Shown here: piece by piece, positions 1 to 10,954 of the stretch
How the letters are laid out: each line of letters opens with the position of its first letter
Position numbering within the stretch: the first letter of the stretch is position 1
NCBI RefSeq assembly: GCF_052857255.1
Contig: NC_135498.1
Location: 115,697,134-115,761,133 of the forward strand
Direction: 5' to 3'
Origin: Amblyomma americanum
Lineage: Eukaryota; Arthropoda; Arachnida; Ixodida; Ixodidae
DNA length: 64,000 nucleotides
The notes under the pieces: model-generated
Databases searched by the model: none
What the model was told of the DNA's origin: nothing
What the model saw: the letters and a program-made list of their open reading frames with translations, nothing else
Position numbers and translations under genes: made by a program

Positions 1-687
1 GAAGGCACACTCTATACCCAGAAAGCGGGTGTTTGTATTGGGTCTAAAGTAGCGCCTGCGCTTAGTGATATTTTTCTGTCATTCGTGGATAGAGCTATCC
101 AGAAAGATTTGTGTGGAATGCCGTACGGAATTTTCAGATACGTCGATGATTTTTTAATCCTCATTGAAAAAACGGACTATGCTAAGCACATGTCTACAGT
201 GTTAGAAGCATTTAAAGCTAATGCACGGGGTTTACAGTTCACCACTGAGGTACCGGTCGATAACCAGATACAATTTTTAGATTTATGTTTGACTGAGGGA
301 AAGGGACACATGTGTTGGAATTACGCGCCACGTGCCAACAAACCGCTGCTGAACTATAAGTCACATCATTCTAAGGTAGTGAAATGTGGAATTGTTGTTT
401 CATCCTTGTCATCTGCGTTGTCAAAATCTTGTCACCATGCTATGCAAGAAAGCTTTGATAATCAGGCTAAGAGACTAAAGGAAGCAGGATATCCAGCAGA
501 GCTTATCACTTTGGGTTGCAATAAAATAATTAAAAAGCTTAAAGCGCCGACATTGCTGCTGTCTTCACAGAAAGAACAGAAACAGAAAAAGTTCGCAGTC
601 CTTCCCTATGTACATCGCCTGTCTCATGGTCTTAAAAATGTGGCCCATAGGTATAAAGTTGATGTGGTTTTTTTCGGCCCCGAATAA
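1..687 (+). pseudogene. Penelope-like reverse transcriptase, partial
   Basis: Reading frame 1 is open from the first base. It carries the GSKVAPALSDIF segment (bases about 49-90), typical of the RT motif before the catalytic box, then FRYVDDFLILI with an intact YVDD catalytic core (about 133-165), then the LNYKSHHSKVVKCGIV segment characteristic of Penelope-type thumb regions. The frame ends at a TAA just after a run of seven T at 668-674. Shifting one base at that run leads directly into the downstream frame, so the stop is best explained by a single-base slip in the T run, mutational or a sequencing error. The upstream N-terminal domain is missing because of the window edge. Confidence 0.85.
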
Positions 688-1108
688 GCTCAGTAAAATT
701 TGTTCAGCAGTAGAAAATAAGTCCCGCAACCCCAAGAAATCTGTAGCGTCCTGTGGTGTTAAGCACGCTAAAAGTTTTGTGCCGTGCTCCAAAGGGGTAG
801 TTTATAAAATCCCCCTATCCTGTGGTCAGATATACATTGGGCAAACGGGACGTTGTATTAACACACGACTCGGAGAACATCTCAATTCATTAGAATCTAA
901 TCGCTCCACTAATCTAGTTGATCATTGCCGAGAGTGTCAATCATGTTTTCCGTCCTTGCATTTTACTGACATTTTGTACAAACACCCCGACCAGTTGACC
1001 AGGGAAATTATCGAGGCGTATAACATGACAAAGAAACCAAGATTATGTGTCAGCCAACCATCCCTGCTCCTGCGTGACTGTGAGGTTGCATATTTGGACA
1101 TCACATAG
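676..1108 (+). pseudogene. GIY-YIG endonuclease domain of the Penelope-like element
   Basis: The frame-2 continuation holds VVYKIPLSCGQIYIGQTGR (about 797-856). It shows the split GIY...YIG signature as VYKI and IYIG, with the conserved Arg of QTGR and the later RLGEH. A Cys/His-containing stretch (DHCRECQSC) follows, as in many elements of this group. The family uses this domain to nick target DNA for reverse transcription. It is separated from the RT by the frameshift at the T run near 670. The ORF could in principle start at an internal ATG at 608, but that part is out-of-frame shadow of the RT, so I treat it as the C-terminal domain of one polyprotein. Confidence 0.85.
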
Positions 1109-1261
1109 TATCACATGCGTTCTGTTTTTGTGTTTTTTTCGTTTTCTGTTTCCTTTTATAAGTGTGCTTCCTGTGATTAAACTTTAGTTGAGAGTCAGCG
1201 CTTGTTCCTGTGTATTCTTCGTCTAGTCCCCGTTTGTTCGCGCTGTTTTTTTTGCATTATG

Positions 1262-1740
1262 TCTCTGGAGACGCTGCTATTGTGGTCCAGGGGGGTGTTG
1301 CAACTCGGAAAATTGACCTAAAAACCTCATATGAGGCAGTTACTGTCACCGTCTTACATTTTAAAACTATTACTATATGTTCTATATATCTCGAACCACA
1401 CTTAACAGTTACACTTCAGGACTTGCAAATAGTTTTAATACAACTACGGGAGCCATATCTTTTAGTTGGGAATTTTAATGCTCGCTCCTCTCTTTGGGGA
1501 AGCGAACAAACGGATGTCAGAGGCCGAATTCTAGATTTTATTCTCTGCAACAACGTCCGTTTCCTGAATACGGGCAAACATACTGCTCTCCAAGCAGTGG
1601 GAAAATGAGCTGCCTAGCTTTCTTTTTGTTCACCAAGGGTTTTTACCGATTTTAAATGGGATGTTCTTGACAACCCTTTTTGGAGTGATCATCTTGTCAT
1701 TATCAGTAACATCCTCACCATCAATCACCTAAACCAAACC
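1262..1740 (+). pseudogene. APE-type endonuclease fragment of LINE A1
   Basis: The reading frame from 1262 gives AAIVVQGGVATRKIDLKTSY, then VGNFNARSSLWGSEQTDVRG (about 1465-1525). In active relatives the corresponding motif is GDFNA; here the catalytic Asp is replaced by Asn (GNFNA), so the nuclease would be inactive even without the frame breaks. The frame stops at 1608. Homology resumes in another frame around 1640-1720 with a segment resembling the conserved SDH box (WSDHLVI). The N-terminal third of the domain is missing, consistent with 5' truncation at about 1250-1260. Confidence 0.75.
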
Positions 1741-2349
1741 ATGGTGCTGGAACTATGGCATGGCCGGCTGGGCGCTGTTCCAATAAAATGGCGCTTTGAA
1801 AAAAATATTTTCGGACGGCCTCGATGTTAACGAATTAGAGTTGTTCACCAAATGCATCATTGCCCCTGCTCACCAAGCCATTTTTGAGACTTCCGGAGGG
1901 GTGCGAAAGAATCAAAAGGTATGGTATACACGCGAATTTTGAGATGCAAAAAAGAAGCAGAACAAAGCATGGGGAATTTTCCGTCGATACCCCAAACAGG
2001 AAAACCTAACATTTTAAAAAGGCAAGAGCCAAACCTCGATATATCCGTCGTAACGCCAAGAAAGCTTCATGGCAAGGTTATATACCATAAACAGTTCCAC
2101 TACATCAAAAAACATGTGGGAGCAAGTTCGCAAACTTGATGGCAAGTTCTCGCCTTTTCCAATTCCTTTCCTGACACCCCCTGATGCACAAATATTCACG
2201 AACAGGCCGACATACTTGGGAAGCACTTCTCCGATGTTTCTAGTTCACTGAACTATACTGACTTAAAGTACAAAACAGCAGAAAACAATTCCAACGAGTG
2301 GTTACACAAACGAACCCGGCAATAGGTTACAGTTCATGAACTTCGTAGA

Positions 2350-3420
2350 GTTTTAACTAACGGGAAAGAGACTTCACCAGGCCCTTACAAGATACATAAT
2401 CAAATGTTCGCACATTTGCCAGAACCTGCGATAGAAGCACTGTTGAAATTTTTTAACAAAATCTGGGTGTCGGAGAAAATTCTCTAGGCTTGGAAAAAGG
2501 CAGTCATCGTACCATTCCTGCAACCTGGAAAACTCACAACCTATCCTACTAGTTACAGCCCAATAGCCCTTACCAGCTGCCTTGCAAATCCCTCGAAAGC
2601 ATAGTGAATATTACGTTAATGTATACCCTTGAATCTAGCGAAATGCTCGACCACCACCAGTGCAGCTTCACAAAAGCTTGTTCAACGGTTGACCGTTTTG
2701 TCCGGCTTGAAAACGCTGTTCGAGAAGCATTCACACATAGACAAAACTGTCTGGCAGTTTTCTTTGACATGGAAAAAAAAAATTACGACACCACCTGGAG
2801 GTTTGGGGTTCTCTGTGACCTGGCAGATCTGGGTATCCGCGGCAGAATCTTAAACTGCCTGAAAGATTTCTTGTCGAACCGCACATTTCCAGTCCGCCTC
2901 GACTCAACCCTCTCGAAGAACTCTCAGGAGAACGGTGTACCTCAGGGATGCATTCTTAGCACTACACTTTTCATCGTAAAATTAATTCCTTAGCACAAGT
3001 AGTCCCAAAGTCTATTATGTACGCGGTTTATGTCCGTCACCACCAAATTGTGTGCACATCATCCAGCTTATTAACATTTGAATGACAAATGCAGCTCACA
3101 TTAAACAACCTTAGTAATTTCGCAGACAAAAATGGTTTTAGATTTTCCCCACAAAAAAAAAGTTGCCGCCGTTTTCTCTCTCAGGAGAGGCCTAGCTGCA
3201 GCTCGATCCCACCCTGCACTTGAATGAAGACGTTTTTCCAATAAAACAAGAACATAAATTTTTAGGTGTAACATTCGACAAAAAGCTCACATTCTTCCCG
3301 CACATAAATAACTTGAAAGTCAAACCTTCTCGAGCTCTAAACACACTTAAATTGCTCTCACGAAGACACTGAGGTTCCGATAGGACGTCGTTTGCAAATT
3401 TGCCGCTCAGTAGTTCGTTC
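2350..3420 (+). pseudogene. Reverse transcriptase remnant of LINE A1
   Basis: Fragments in several frames give RT motifs in order: a finger region near 2440-2600, FFDMEKKNYDTTW (about 2761-2800, motif A with an extra Lys codon), ENGVPQGCILSTTLF (about 2930-2970, motif B) and, instead of the catalytic YIDD seen in copy A2, YVRH at about 3028-3040. Loss of both catalytic Asp residues, together with frameshifts and stops, makes it inactive. The longest uninterrupted piece is 2604-2993. Copy A2 (8.0-9.1 kb) provides the matching, better preserved sequence. Confidence 0.8.
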
Positions 3421-3889
3421 TACCTTAGATTATGGATGCATAGTTTATGGATCAGCGAGGCAATCATACCGTAAACGCGTGGATCCAGTTCATAATTTAG
3501 GTTTGCGCCTTTCCACCGGAGCATACAGGACGTAACCCATAAGCAGTCTTTATGCGGAAACCAACGAACCATCACTTATAGACAGAAGGACCATGCTCAC
3601 ATGCTTGTATATTTTAAAAATCCGTTGACTACGTATACACATATGTCACCAAATAGTTACAAAGTGCCCATCTAGAACACTATTGAACAACTAACCGTTA
3701 GCTATAAGGCCACTTCTGCGTTTTGGAGATGTGCGAAAACCTCGGCGTACTAGACACATTACCTGCCATTGATCGAATACGAGGTCAACGGTCTCCATGG
3801 TACAATTTTCCTGCAATCTTTGATTTCACTCTTACACAGTTCCGTAAAAAACTAACTCCACAACAACATATACTACAAGAATTCCTTGC

Positions 3890-4300
3890 ACTCGATAAAA
3901 AAATAACAGTACTTTTACGGACTTTTACGCTGATGGTTCGAAAATGGATGTTTACATACGAAGCGCAGTAGTGCGAGGGAATTCGGGAAAAAAACAGTAC
4001 GACTGCCACAGTGCGCATCCATCTTCACTGCAGAAAGTTACGCAGTCTATGTGGCCATAGAAAAGATAGTAAACGAGAACCTCCCGAACAGTATTATTTA
4101 CACACACTCCTTAAGTGTACTTACAGCTCTACTCTGGAAACGCAATCACTCCTACACTTGGTGACATCATACACTACATAGTAACAGCCACAGCTCGAGG
4201 ACAAAACATAAAACTCTGCTGGGTCCCGAGTCGTGCCGGAATAAAAGGCAACAAAAAAGATCTGTGTGCTGCTAAAGCTTGTGGCAAGGAAATAAAAATG
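3890..4300 (+). pseudogene. RNase H domain remnant of LINE A1
   Basis: By comparison with copy A2, this stretch carries the RNase H of the element: a degraded YADGS-like start near 3930, an ESYA segment around 4030, a position matching the conserved TDS box near 4100, and CWVPSRAGIKGN (about 4218-4255) corresponding to the C-terminal His/Gly-Asn box. It is split over at least three frames. The open piece 4115-4303 contains the last part. Non-coding 3' sequence follows to about 5061. Confidence 0.65.
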
Positions 4301-5061
4301 TAAATAAACCCTTTAATGATTGCATGAAATTAGTAGAAAGGAAACTAAGGGAAATGTGGCAGTCGCCTTGGAACAGTGAAGTAAATAGACTACACTTGAT
4401 AAAACCGGTTTTAGGTGAATGTAAGTAGTGTGTGCACCTGGAACGTTTCTAGGAAGTGATCTTATGCCGTTTCCGAATAGGCCACAGGCACCTTATGTCA
4501 ACTTCTTGCTAAGAAAACAAGACAAACTTGTTTGCGAAAAATACAGAGATGAACTTACGGTTAACCATATTTCATTCTCTTACGTGTTAAACTGTAAAAA
4601 CTAAAAAAGTATTTTACTTAATTTTATAATGAATGCATTCCTTTTCATCTAACACTGCTCTTAGATGATAATGCTATTGTTGACATACCTTCTATTTTTA
4701 GCTTTTTAAAAGAAGCAGACATACTTGAAAAACTGTATCTTTTGAACCACTGCCTCGCCTTATTGCATCATACACCTTCAGCCAATGAAGGCTGAGGTTT
4801 TTATTTGATTGGTTGGGAGCCTCAGGATCCTTGCCCGTCCAACGATAGCCACTGAGGCTACCTGACCTTCTTTAAGGCTTTTACAATTAGCCTTTTTCAT
4901 ATTTCTTCCCCTATGTTATTACTAGACACAATCTTTTAGGCCATCTACACCACCAAAAATATTTCACATGTGTAACCATTCTGCAGGGAACATATTCTAT
5001 ACCTTGAACTTGGCGCATGATGGCCTTAGCTGCCTATGTGCCATAAAACCCAACACAACAG

Positions 5062-6525
5062 GTCAAATATTCATCCATATAACAAAACAGTCGCTCTGCC
5101 CATTTCCTCATTAGTGCGTCCTTGGGTATTAAAGTAAGGCAGATAATGATGTTCTGCTTTGTTTTTCGTTAAGAAAAGACCTTGAACATTGTAACGATGA
5201 TATGTGCGATTGTATCTAATCTCCGCTCTGCTCTTGGGCAGATTGGAGTGGATTACATGGACCGCCAAAAGGCCGCATTAATTACACAATAAAATTTCGT
5301 CCGTTCATAGTGATGCCAGGTAACCTATTTAATGTTTCGCAATCATTGAGAAGGTGATAGTTTTTTTTTCTGGACCTCAAGTGGGCCGCTTGACTGCTAC
5401 TCTAGATTATACCGTCTCCTACGTTTTCTGGGAACCTGAAATTAATTTGAATTGTTCTGTCCAGTGAGGCTTGAGTTCAATTGCGGGAAGTATCAGTTCA
5501 GATGCCGCCAGCTCACCTCCCTTGGTAGTCTTGTACGTGTCATTGGAGTATGACCGGACCCTGTAGAATCCATACCGAGAGACTTGTCTAGTGAAGGGCT
5601 TGCTGAGCTTTTCAGGCCTTTGTTCCTGTTTCCGCCGTTTGGTTAAACATTTCGCCGCCCTAGAACGTCCACCCAAGAGGACAATCAGGAAAGATTTATT
5701 TAACCTTGAGCCTGTTGGCCGCAGACGATTTTTCATCCCTCATACACGTTGCTGACCCGATTATACTAGCTATACTTTGGTGTTTTGGTATTGGAAGTTT
5801 GCAGCAATGCCATCGGACAAATGACCGGTGCTAACTTTGCCCAACAAAAGCTGTATCATGAACATCCCATTCGCCTTCTTTCAGCCGCCAAGTGAAATTA
5901 ACCCAATCACTGAGCAGGTGTATTTATCCCATGAGTGGGCGTAAGTGCGAAAGTACTACCTCACGGGGGGAAACCCAACCAAGAATCTTGAAGCTTGCAG
6001 GACCGTGAGGGTGCAGAAATAAATATTTCCGCGATTTGGTTTCGAACCCGCGGCGGCGCGAGCAAATCAGCTTAGGCCCTATGCAAAACTGCTGCCATCT
6101 ATTGAAGAAAAGCTAAACCGACGGAACGCCGCCATGTTTGAGGATGTGCGTGGCCACTATGTGCTCTAGCTTTATGCGCGTATTGCGATTGCTTCCTTGC
6201 GTAAAGTGCTCGTCGAAAAGTTGTTTTCCTGGCGAATTGAGGATGCAGGATGAGTGATGAGTGGTATTCACCACAAATACAGTGCCGCAGTAATACCTGG
6301 TTTTACATCTGCCCTGCTCAAACACTTCTCCACTTATAATGCTGGTCTTCATAACCCTGTTACCTCTGTATATACACCCCAATTGCTTGTGAGCGCAACT
6401 CATTAAAGAATTGGTACAAGTTAAGGTGCACATTACGCAAAACATTATGTAAACAGGTGGGGCTCAGTTCCAAAATACTGTACTATTTTCTTCAACTAGA
6501 ATTCCTGGCATGCTTTATGCTAACA
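5062..6525. other. Unassigned interval between LINE A1 and the Tigger element
   Basis: I see no coding region I can support here. Two minus-strand open frames (5419-5736 and 6113-6445, 105 and 110 codons) have no motif I recognise and no splice or promoter context, so I do not call them genes. On the minus strand at about 6035-6085 there is a B-box-like GGGTTCGAAACC preceded by a GCGCCGCCGC run, resembling the tRNA-like head of a decayed SINE; support is weak. Confidence 0.4.
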
Positions 6526-6526
6526 T

Positions 6527-6561
6527 TACCGTGGAAACTCCTTGATACGGTTTCCACGGGC
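6527..6561. repeat. 10-bp perfect hairpin at the distal edge of the Tigger element
   Basis: CCGTGGAAAC (6529-6538) and GTTTCCACGG (6550-6559) are perfect reverse complements separated by 11 bases. It lies just beyond the 3' untranslated part of the Tigger transposase read on the minus strand. It may belong to the terminal region of that element, but no matching second end is present in the window to test this. Confidence 0.55.
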
Positions 6562-6654
6562 ACTGAAAATAAAAGCGTATTATTCGAAAATCGTACTATC
6601 CAAAAGGGGGCTCCAAAAGATAGCGAATAATACATACTTGGCACAGAACTTGCC

Positions 6655-7978
6655 TTTATTAAAGTACTTTAAAATAATCCGTCACTTTGTGCTGCACTTT
6701 CTGTTTTTCGATGTCCTGCTGCAAGCTTTTTTGGAACTCGTAGAAACGAGTAGCGGTTTCACAACTGAGCTCTGCATAGGCGCCAAAGCCACGTCGCACG
6801 TCCAAAGGTTCGAGTGCACTGTCAGTAATCTGGCGACTTGGTTGTCATCATTGTCGCCCGCGCTCCTCTTCAGCGGTAACATTTCCTACGATGCCTTGGA
6901 CTGGGCATAATTTCTATATCGCCAGTTGGCCGTCCACCGATAAAAACTCTCCCGGAGACACGTCAGCGTTGCCATCACCCCAGCTGGAGAGTCAATCTCT
7001 GCGTCGTCATCTTCGTTTTCCACCATATCGCCAGACGCACAAAAAAAGCCACACTTCTTGAAGCAGTTGGCTATAGTTTCCTGTTTGACGTGACCCGACG
7101 ACATCGCCAGAAAATGCATGGCAACGAGAAGGTCCACCTTCAAGATGGCATCTTTCCGGTCAATCTTGGCCAAAAAGTTTGGAACCAACAAGCTTCTAAA
7201 GCGAAATTTGGCATTTTTTATGATACCTGCATCTAGCGGCTGCTAGTGACTGGTGCAGTTGGCCGGCAAGAAGATTACCTTCACGTTTTGCAACCGCAAA
7301 GTATAGACAAGTTGCGCGGCACAGTTGTCAAGAACGAGAACTTTATGATTCTTAGTACACATCGGGGCATCCAGAAAGGTGAGGAACTCTGTGAAAAAAC
7401 CTCCAGTCATTCATGCCTTCCTATTCGCTTGGTAAACGACAGATAGGCGCGGGTTACGCAAGCAGCGTGGCTTCCAGAACTTTCCAATGATATTAGGCTT
7501 AAGCTTCTCAGTTCTGTCAGCGTTGCAGCACTACAATACCATAACTCTTTCTTTGCTTTCTTTTTCTCCTTGATACGTCACACCTTTCATGCTGAGACTT
7601 TTCTCGGGCTGAAGGTTGATGAACAATCCAGCTTCATCTGCGTAGAACACGTCTCTTGGCTGGCACTGCAAAATCGCCGCTGGGAGAGTCGAAAGCCAGT
7701 TGGAGATCTGATCTTGGTCAGTAGACTTCGCTTCGCCGGAAATGATCTTATACCACAGGCTATGCCGTGTTTTGAAATGGTGGAGCCACCCGCCCGAAGC
7801 TTTGAAATCGTCGCTGCCCAACAAGAGTGCATCTCGTCTGCTTTTTCGCGAACAGCAGGCCCGTCTGCGTTTATGCCCGCTGCCCTTACTTTTCTGAACC
7901 ATGCCAGTAGGATTTTTTCCATCTTGCCATGCGGGCGCCCCTTGTTTTTTTCACGCTGGCACCGAAGACTGGTATCTT
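6655..7978 (-). pseudogene. pogo/Tigger-type transposase, truncated and decayed
   Basis: Read on the minus strand, 7922-7825 gives a CENP-B-type helix-turn-helix (EKILLAWFRKVRAAGINADG). After one frameshift near 7825 come FKASGGWLHHFKTRH, GEAKSTDQ and the DDE catalytic core: DVFYADEAGLF (first Asp), VLVLDNCAAQ (second) and CTSH-stop-QPLDAGI (third). Three in-frame stops interrupt this frame, at 7531-7533, 7411-7413 and 7243-7245. Acidic C-terminal sequence follows to about 6886, then a further shifted tail ending near 6655. The first DNA-binding helix region is missing: the reading ends at about 7978, exactly where LINE copy A2 begins. The family is a cut-and-paste DNA transposon (Tc1/mariner superfamily); this copy is inactive. 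Confidence 0.85.
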
Positions 7979-7983
7979 TCCCA

Positions 7984-9110
7984 GCCTGCTGTAGAGGAAC
8001 TCCTGGCTTTCTTTAACAAAATATTCATAGAAGCAAAAATACCCCAGGAATGGAAAGAGCCGTCATTGTGCCATTCCTGAAACCTGGGAAACCAACAACT
8101 TCCTCTGAAAGCTATAGGCCAATAGCACTTCCAAGCTGTCTCGGAAAATCATTTGAAAGTGTCCTAAATATAAGGCTAACATTTGTCCCTGAATCTCGCG
8201 AACTTCTCAACGTCCACCAATGCGGCTTTAAAAAGGAATGCTCAACAACAGTCCATCCTGTTGGTCTCGAAAACACAATTAGAGAAGCGTTTATACACAA
8301 ACAGGACTGCCTCGCCGTCTTCTTCGATATGGAGAAAGCATATGATACAACTTGGAGGTTTGGGATCCTCTGCGACCTAGGCGATCTAGGTATCCGCGGT
8401 AGGATGCTAAACTGCCTCAGTGACTTCCTTTCAAACTCTTCTTTCTACGTATGCCTAGGCTCAACGCTCTGAAGAAAAGTCATTCAGGAAAATGGAGTAT
8501 ATCAGAGGTGTATATTAAGCAGAACCCTCTATAATAAAAATGAATTCCATAGCTAAATTAATCCCCAAGTCCATCATGTATTCAGTCTACATCGATGATC
8601 TTCAAATAGCCTGCACATCCTCATACAAAACACCATGCGAGAGACAAATACAACTGTCGGCAAACAAACTAACGACATGGGCAGATAAAAATGGTTTCAA
8701 GTTTTCCACGCAAAAGTCAGTAGCTGTTCGGTTCTTGATGAAAAGAGGACTGCACACTGATCCCACCTTTTATCTGAATGAAGCCACAATACCAGTAAAA
8801 GTTGAGCACAAATTCTTGGGTGTAACTTTTGATAAAAAACTCACATTCCTGCCACACATAAACACTCTCAAAAAGAAAGCTTCTAAATTCCTGAATATAC
8901 TAAAATACTCTCACGAAAATACTGGGGCTCCGATAGGATATGTCTGTTACAAATTTATAGCTCTGCAGTAAGTTTTACCTTAGATTATGGTTGTATAGTT
9001 TATGGATCAGCGAGACCATCGTACCTTAAGCAACTGGATCGAGTACATAATTTCGGCTTGCGTCTTTCCACTGGTGCATACAGGACGTCACCCATAAATA
9101 GTCTATGTAG
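7984..9110 (+). pseudogene. Reverse transcriptase of LINE A2
   Basis: Two large pieces in different frames. 8050-8472 carries PFLKPGKPTTSSESYRPIAL (finger region) and FFDMEKAYDTTW (motif A, about 8322-8360). After a stop at about 8470 and a frameshift, 8540-8971 carries YSVYIDDLQIACTS with an intact YIDD catalytic box (about 8580-8620) and the thumb region with KFLGVTFDKKLTF. The motif B region (8490-8520) reads VYQRC in place of the VPQGC of relatives. A further frame change follows at about 8971. Compared with A1 the catalytic box is intact, but the protein could not be made in one piece. Confidence 0.8.
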
Positions 9111-9433
9111 AAACCAATGAACCATCACTTACAGACCGACGAGCCATGCTCACTTGCTCGTACATTTCAAAAATTCATTCACTGCACAAACATGTTTGTT
9201 ATCCCATCGCTACAAAGTGCCCATCTAGAATACCCTTTAACAATAAACCGCCAGCTGCCAGGCCACTGCTCTTGCGATTTGAAGAGATGTGTCAGAACCT
9301 CGGTATACTAGACATATTGCTAAGCATTGCTCGAAGGCGAGGTCCACTGCAACCATGGTGTAATTTCCCTGAAATCTGTGATTTAACTCTCGCACAGTTT
9401 CGCAAAAAAAAACAAATTTAAGAATAAGCTATA

Positions 9434-9840
9434 ATGCTAAAATGTCTTACATTCAAGGAAAAATACAGTACTTTCACAGCATATTATGCAGATAGGTCAA
9501 AAACAGAAGCGTACGTTGGGAGCGCAGGGGTACACGGGAATTGGAATATAATAGTAAGACTTCCACAGTGTTCATCCATCTTCACTGCCGAATGCTACGC
9601 CATCTGTGTAACCATAGAAAAAAGAGTAAAGGAGAACCCCGCCAACAGCAATATTTACACAGACTCGCTAAGTGTGCTTACAGCCCTTCATTCTAAAAAT
9701 GCAATAACTCCGCTGCTGGGCGACCTCATACACAACATTACAACAGCCATAGCTCAAGGACAAAACATAAGACTGCTGGGCACCTAGTCATGTCGGCTTA
9801 AAAGGCAACGAAAGAGGAGATTTGTGCGCTGCTCAAGCTT
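9434..9840 (+). pseudogene. RNase H domain of LINE A2
   Basis: The open frame shows the RNase H active-site pattern: YYADRSKTEAYVG (first Asp, normally TDGSKT), FTAECYAI (Glu) and IYTDSLSVLTAL (second Asp), followed in another frame by SHVGLKGNERGD, the C-terminal His/Asn-Asp box. A one-base shift at about 9780 (GT-stop) separates the last box. The domain degrades the RNA of the RNA-DNA hybrid during retrotransposition. It is followed by about 800 bp of 3' untranslated sequence. Confidence 0.8.
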
Positions 9841-10659
9841 GTGGAAACCGTATTAAAAATGTAAATATGCCCTATAAAGATTGCATAAAATTTCTACATT
9901 GTAATGCAAGGAAAAAATTGCAGTCCGCTTGGAACAACGAAATAAATAACAAACTACACCTTAGAAAACCAGTTTTAGGCCAATGGAAGTCATCTGTAGA
10001 CCAGAAACGTTTCAAGGAAGTCCTTATCTGCATCTCCGCATAGGCCGCACACACATTACACACAACTTTCTGCTTACGAAAAAAAGACAAACCAGTTTGT
10101 ACATGTGTAGATGAACTTACAGTTAATCACAATTTATTTTCTTGCTCGCAGCTGGAAAAGCTAAGAAAAGAGTGCTTTTCTCCATTCTGTAACCAATGCA
10201 TCCCTTTTCACCCAGCACTGCTCTTAGGTGAAAATGCAATTGTCGACATGTCCTGCATTTTTACATTTTTAACAGAAGTTGGTGTTCTTAATAAGATGTG
10301 AGACATGACCCAGTGCTTCGCCTGATGCACCTCTGCCACTTTCTCATTCCCGAGAAACGGGCTTAGGTTTTGTATTTGATTGGTTAGGGGCCTCCAGTCC
10401 TAGCACAGCCAAGGACGGCTGATGAGGTTATCCGACGTCATTTGAAACTTTTAATATTGGCCATTTCTCGATATTGATTTGCTCTCAATACTAGGTAAAA
10501 GAAAATAACTTTTTAAGCTTTCAACACCGCCATTTTGTTTATCGGTGTAAAAATCTCCAGAAAACAATTTCTTATACCTTGAGTTTGGCGCATGATAGCC
10601 TTAGTTGCTTATGCATCATTAAACCCAACACAATCAAACGTTTCCGTCATGGGGAAAAA

Positions 10660-10880
10660 AACTTGAGGAGCTGCTGCCGTTAGTACCTATCATGCCATCT
10701 GACGTACTCCTGCGAAGCTACTCTGGCGAGCTCACACCAGGTCGAGGTAAAGCGGATGTCACAGTGCAGTTCCGCGACATAAAAGCAGTTTTACCTTTGT
10801 TTCTGACTGGGGAACGTTCACCTACTTGTGGGACGAAATTGGATTCAAGAACTGGGCACTGACGTTGCTCTCGTCCAAGC
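10660..10880 (+). pseudogene. Protease C-terminal part of G1
   Basis: One frame reads VPIMPSDVLLRSYSGELTPG and continues with KADVTVQFRDIKAVLPLFLT and a segment matching the GRNW end of gypsy aspartic proteases. The catalytic DTG/DSG triad is upstream of the truncation and therefore absent. Frame breaks after about 10,880 separate it from the RT. Confidence 0.7.
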
Positions 10881-10954
10881 TGACGTTCATGCGGTTTCTG
10901 ATGTTGGGGGCCCTTGTTCAAGCATTTCCTGAGGTTTTTGAGCAGTGCCTTAGA

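Larger units (their letters stand above)
1..1246 (+). mobile_element. Penelope-like element (GIY-YIG type), 3' part
   Basis: A reverse transcriptase is followed by a GIY-YIG endonuclease, the architecture that defines endonuclease-containing Penelope-like elements. The coding sequence is already open at base 1, so the 5' part lies outside the window. Beyond the stop at 1108 there is a short 3' tail; its last 50 bases (about 1193-1246) begin with AGCGCTTGT and end with CGCGCTG. I take this T-rich block as the element's terminal motif because similar blocks recur at 38.8 kb and 45.8 kb. The LINE copy A1 begins almost immediately after. A one-base frameshift separates the two domains, so this copy is dead. 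Confidence 0.85.
1250..5061 (+). mobile_element. Non-LTR retrotransposon copy A1 (EN-RT-RNase H)
   Basis: A 5'-truncated LINE: remnants of an APE endonuclease, a reverse transcriptase and an RNase H follow in order, then a long non-coding 3' region. Its last 50 bases (about 5010-5061: TTGGCGCATGATGGCCTTAG, later AAACCCAACACAA) match the end of copy A2 at 10,580-10,631, which fixes the 3' end. The frame is broken many times. RNase H at the C-terminus is typical of I/LOA/R1-type clades of the Jockey-I group; I do not assign a clade more exactly. Copy A2 starts inside the RT, so A1 is the longer copy. Confidence 0.8.
7980..10631 (+). mobile_element. Non-LTR retrotransposon copy A2, 5'-truncated
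   Basis: Homologous to A1 from its RT finger region (AVEELLAFFN at about 7988) to the same 3' terminus (TTGGCGCATGATAGCC, then AAACCCAACACAA at 10,619-10,631). The 5' end at about 7980 abuts the broken Tigger transposase. 5' truncation is the normal outcome of incomplete target-primed reverse transcription. I could not define a target-site duplication because the sequence right of 10,631 belongs to gypsy element G1. Coding parts are less decayed than in A1. Confidence 0.8.

Noticed and set aside
5419..5736. 105-codon minus-strand frame between LINE A1 and Tigger
   Set aside because: Basic, low-information sequence without a recognisable motif; length is not unusual for chance.
6113..6445. 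110-codon minus-strand frame with several Cys
   Set aside because: Cys spacing does not form a known finger or secreted-protein pattern and there is no signal peptide.
6542..6910. 122-codon plus-strand frame
   Set aside because: It is the complement of the Tigger transposase C-terminal region.
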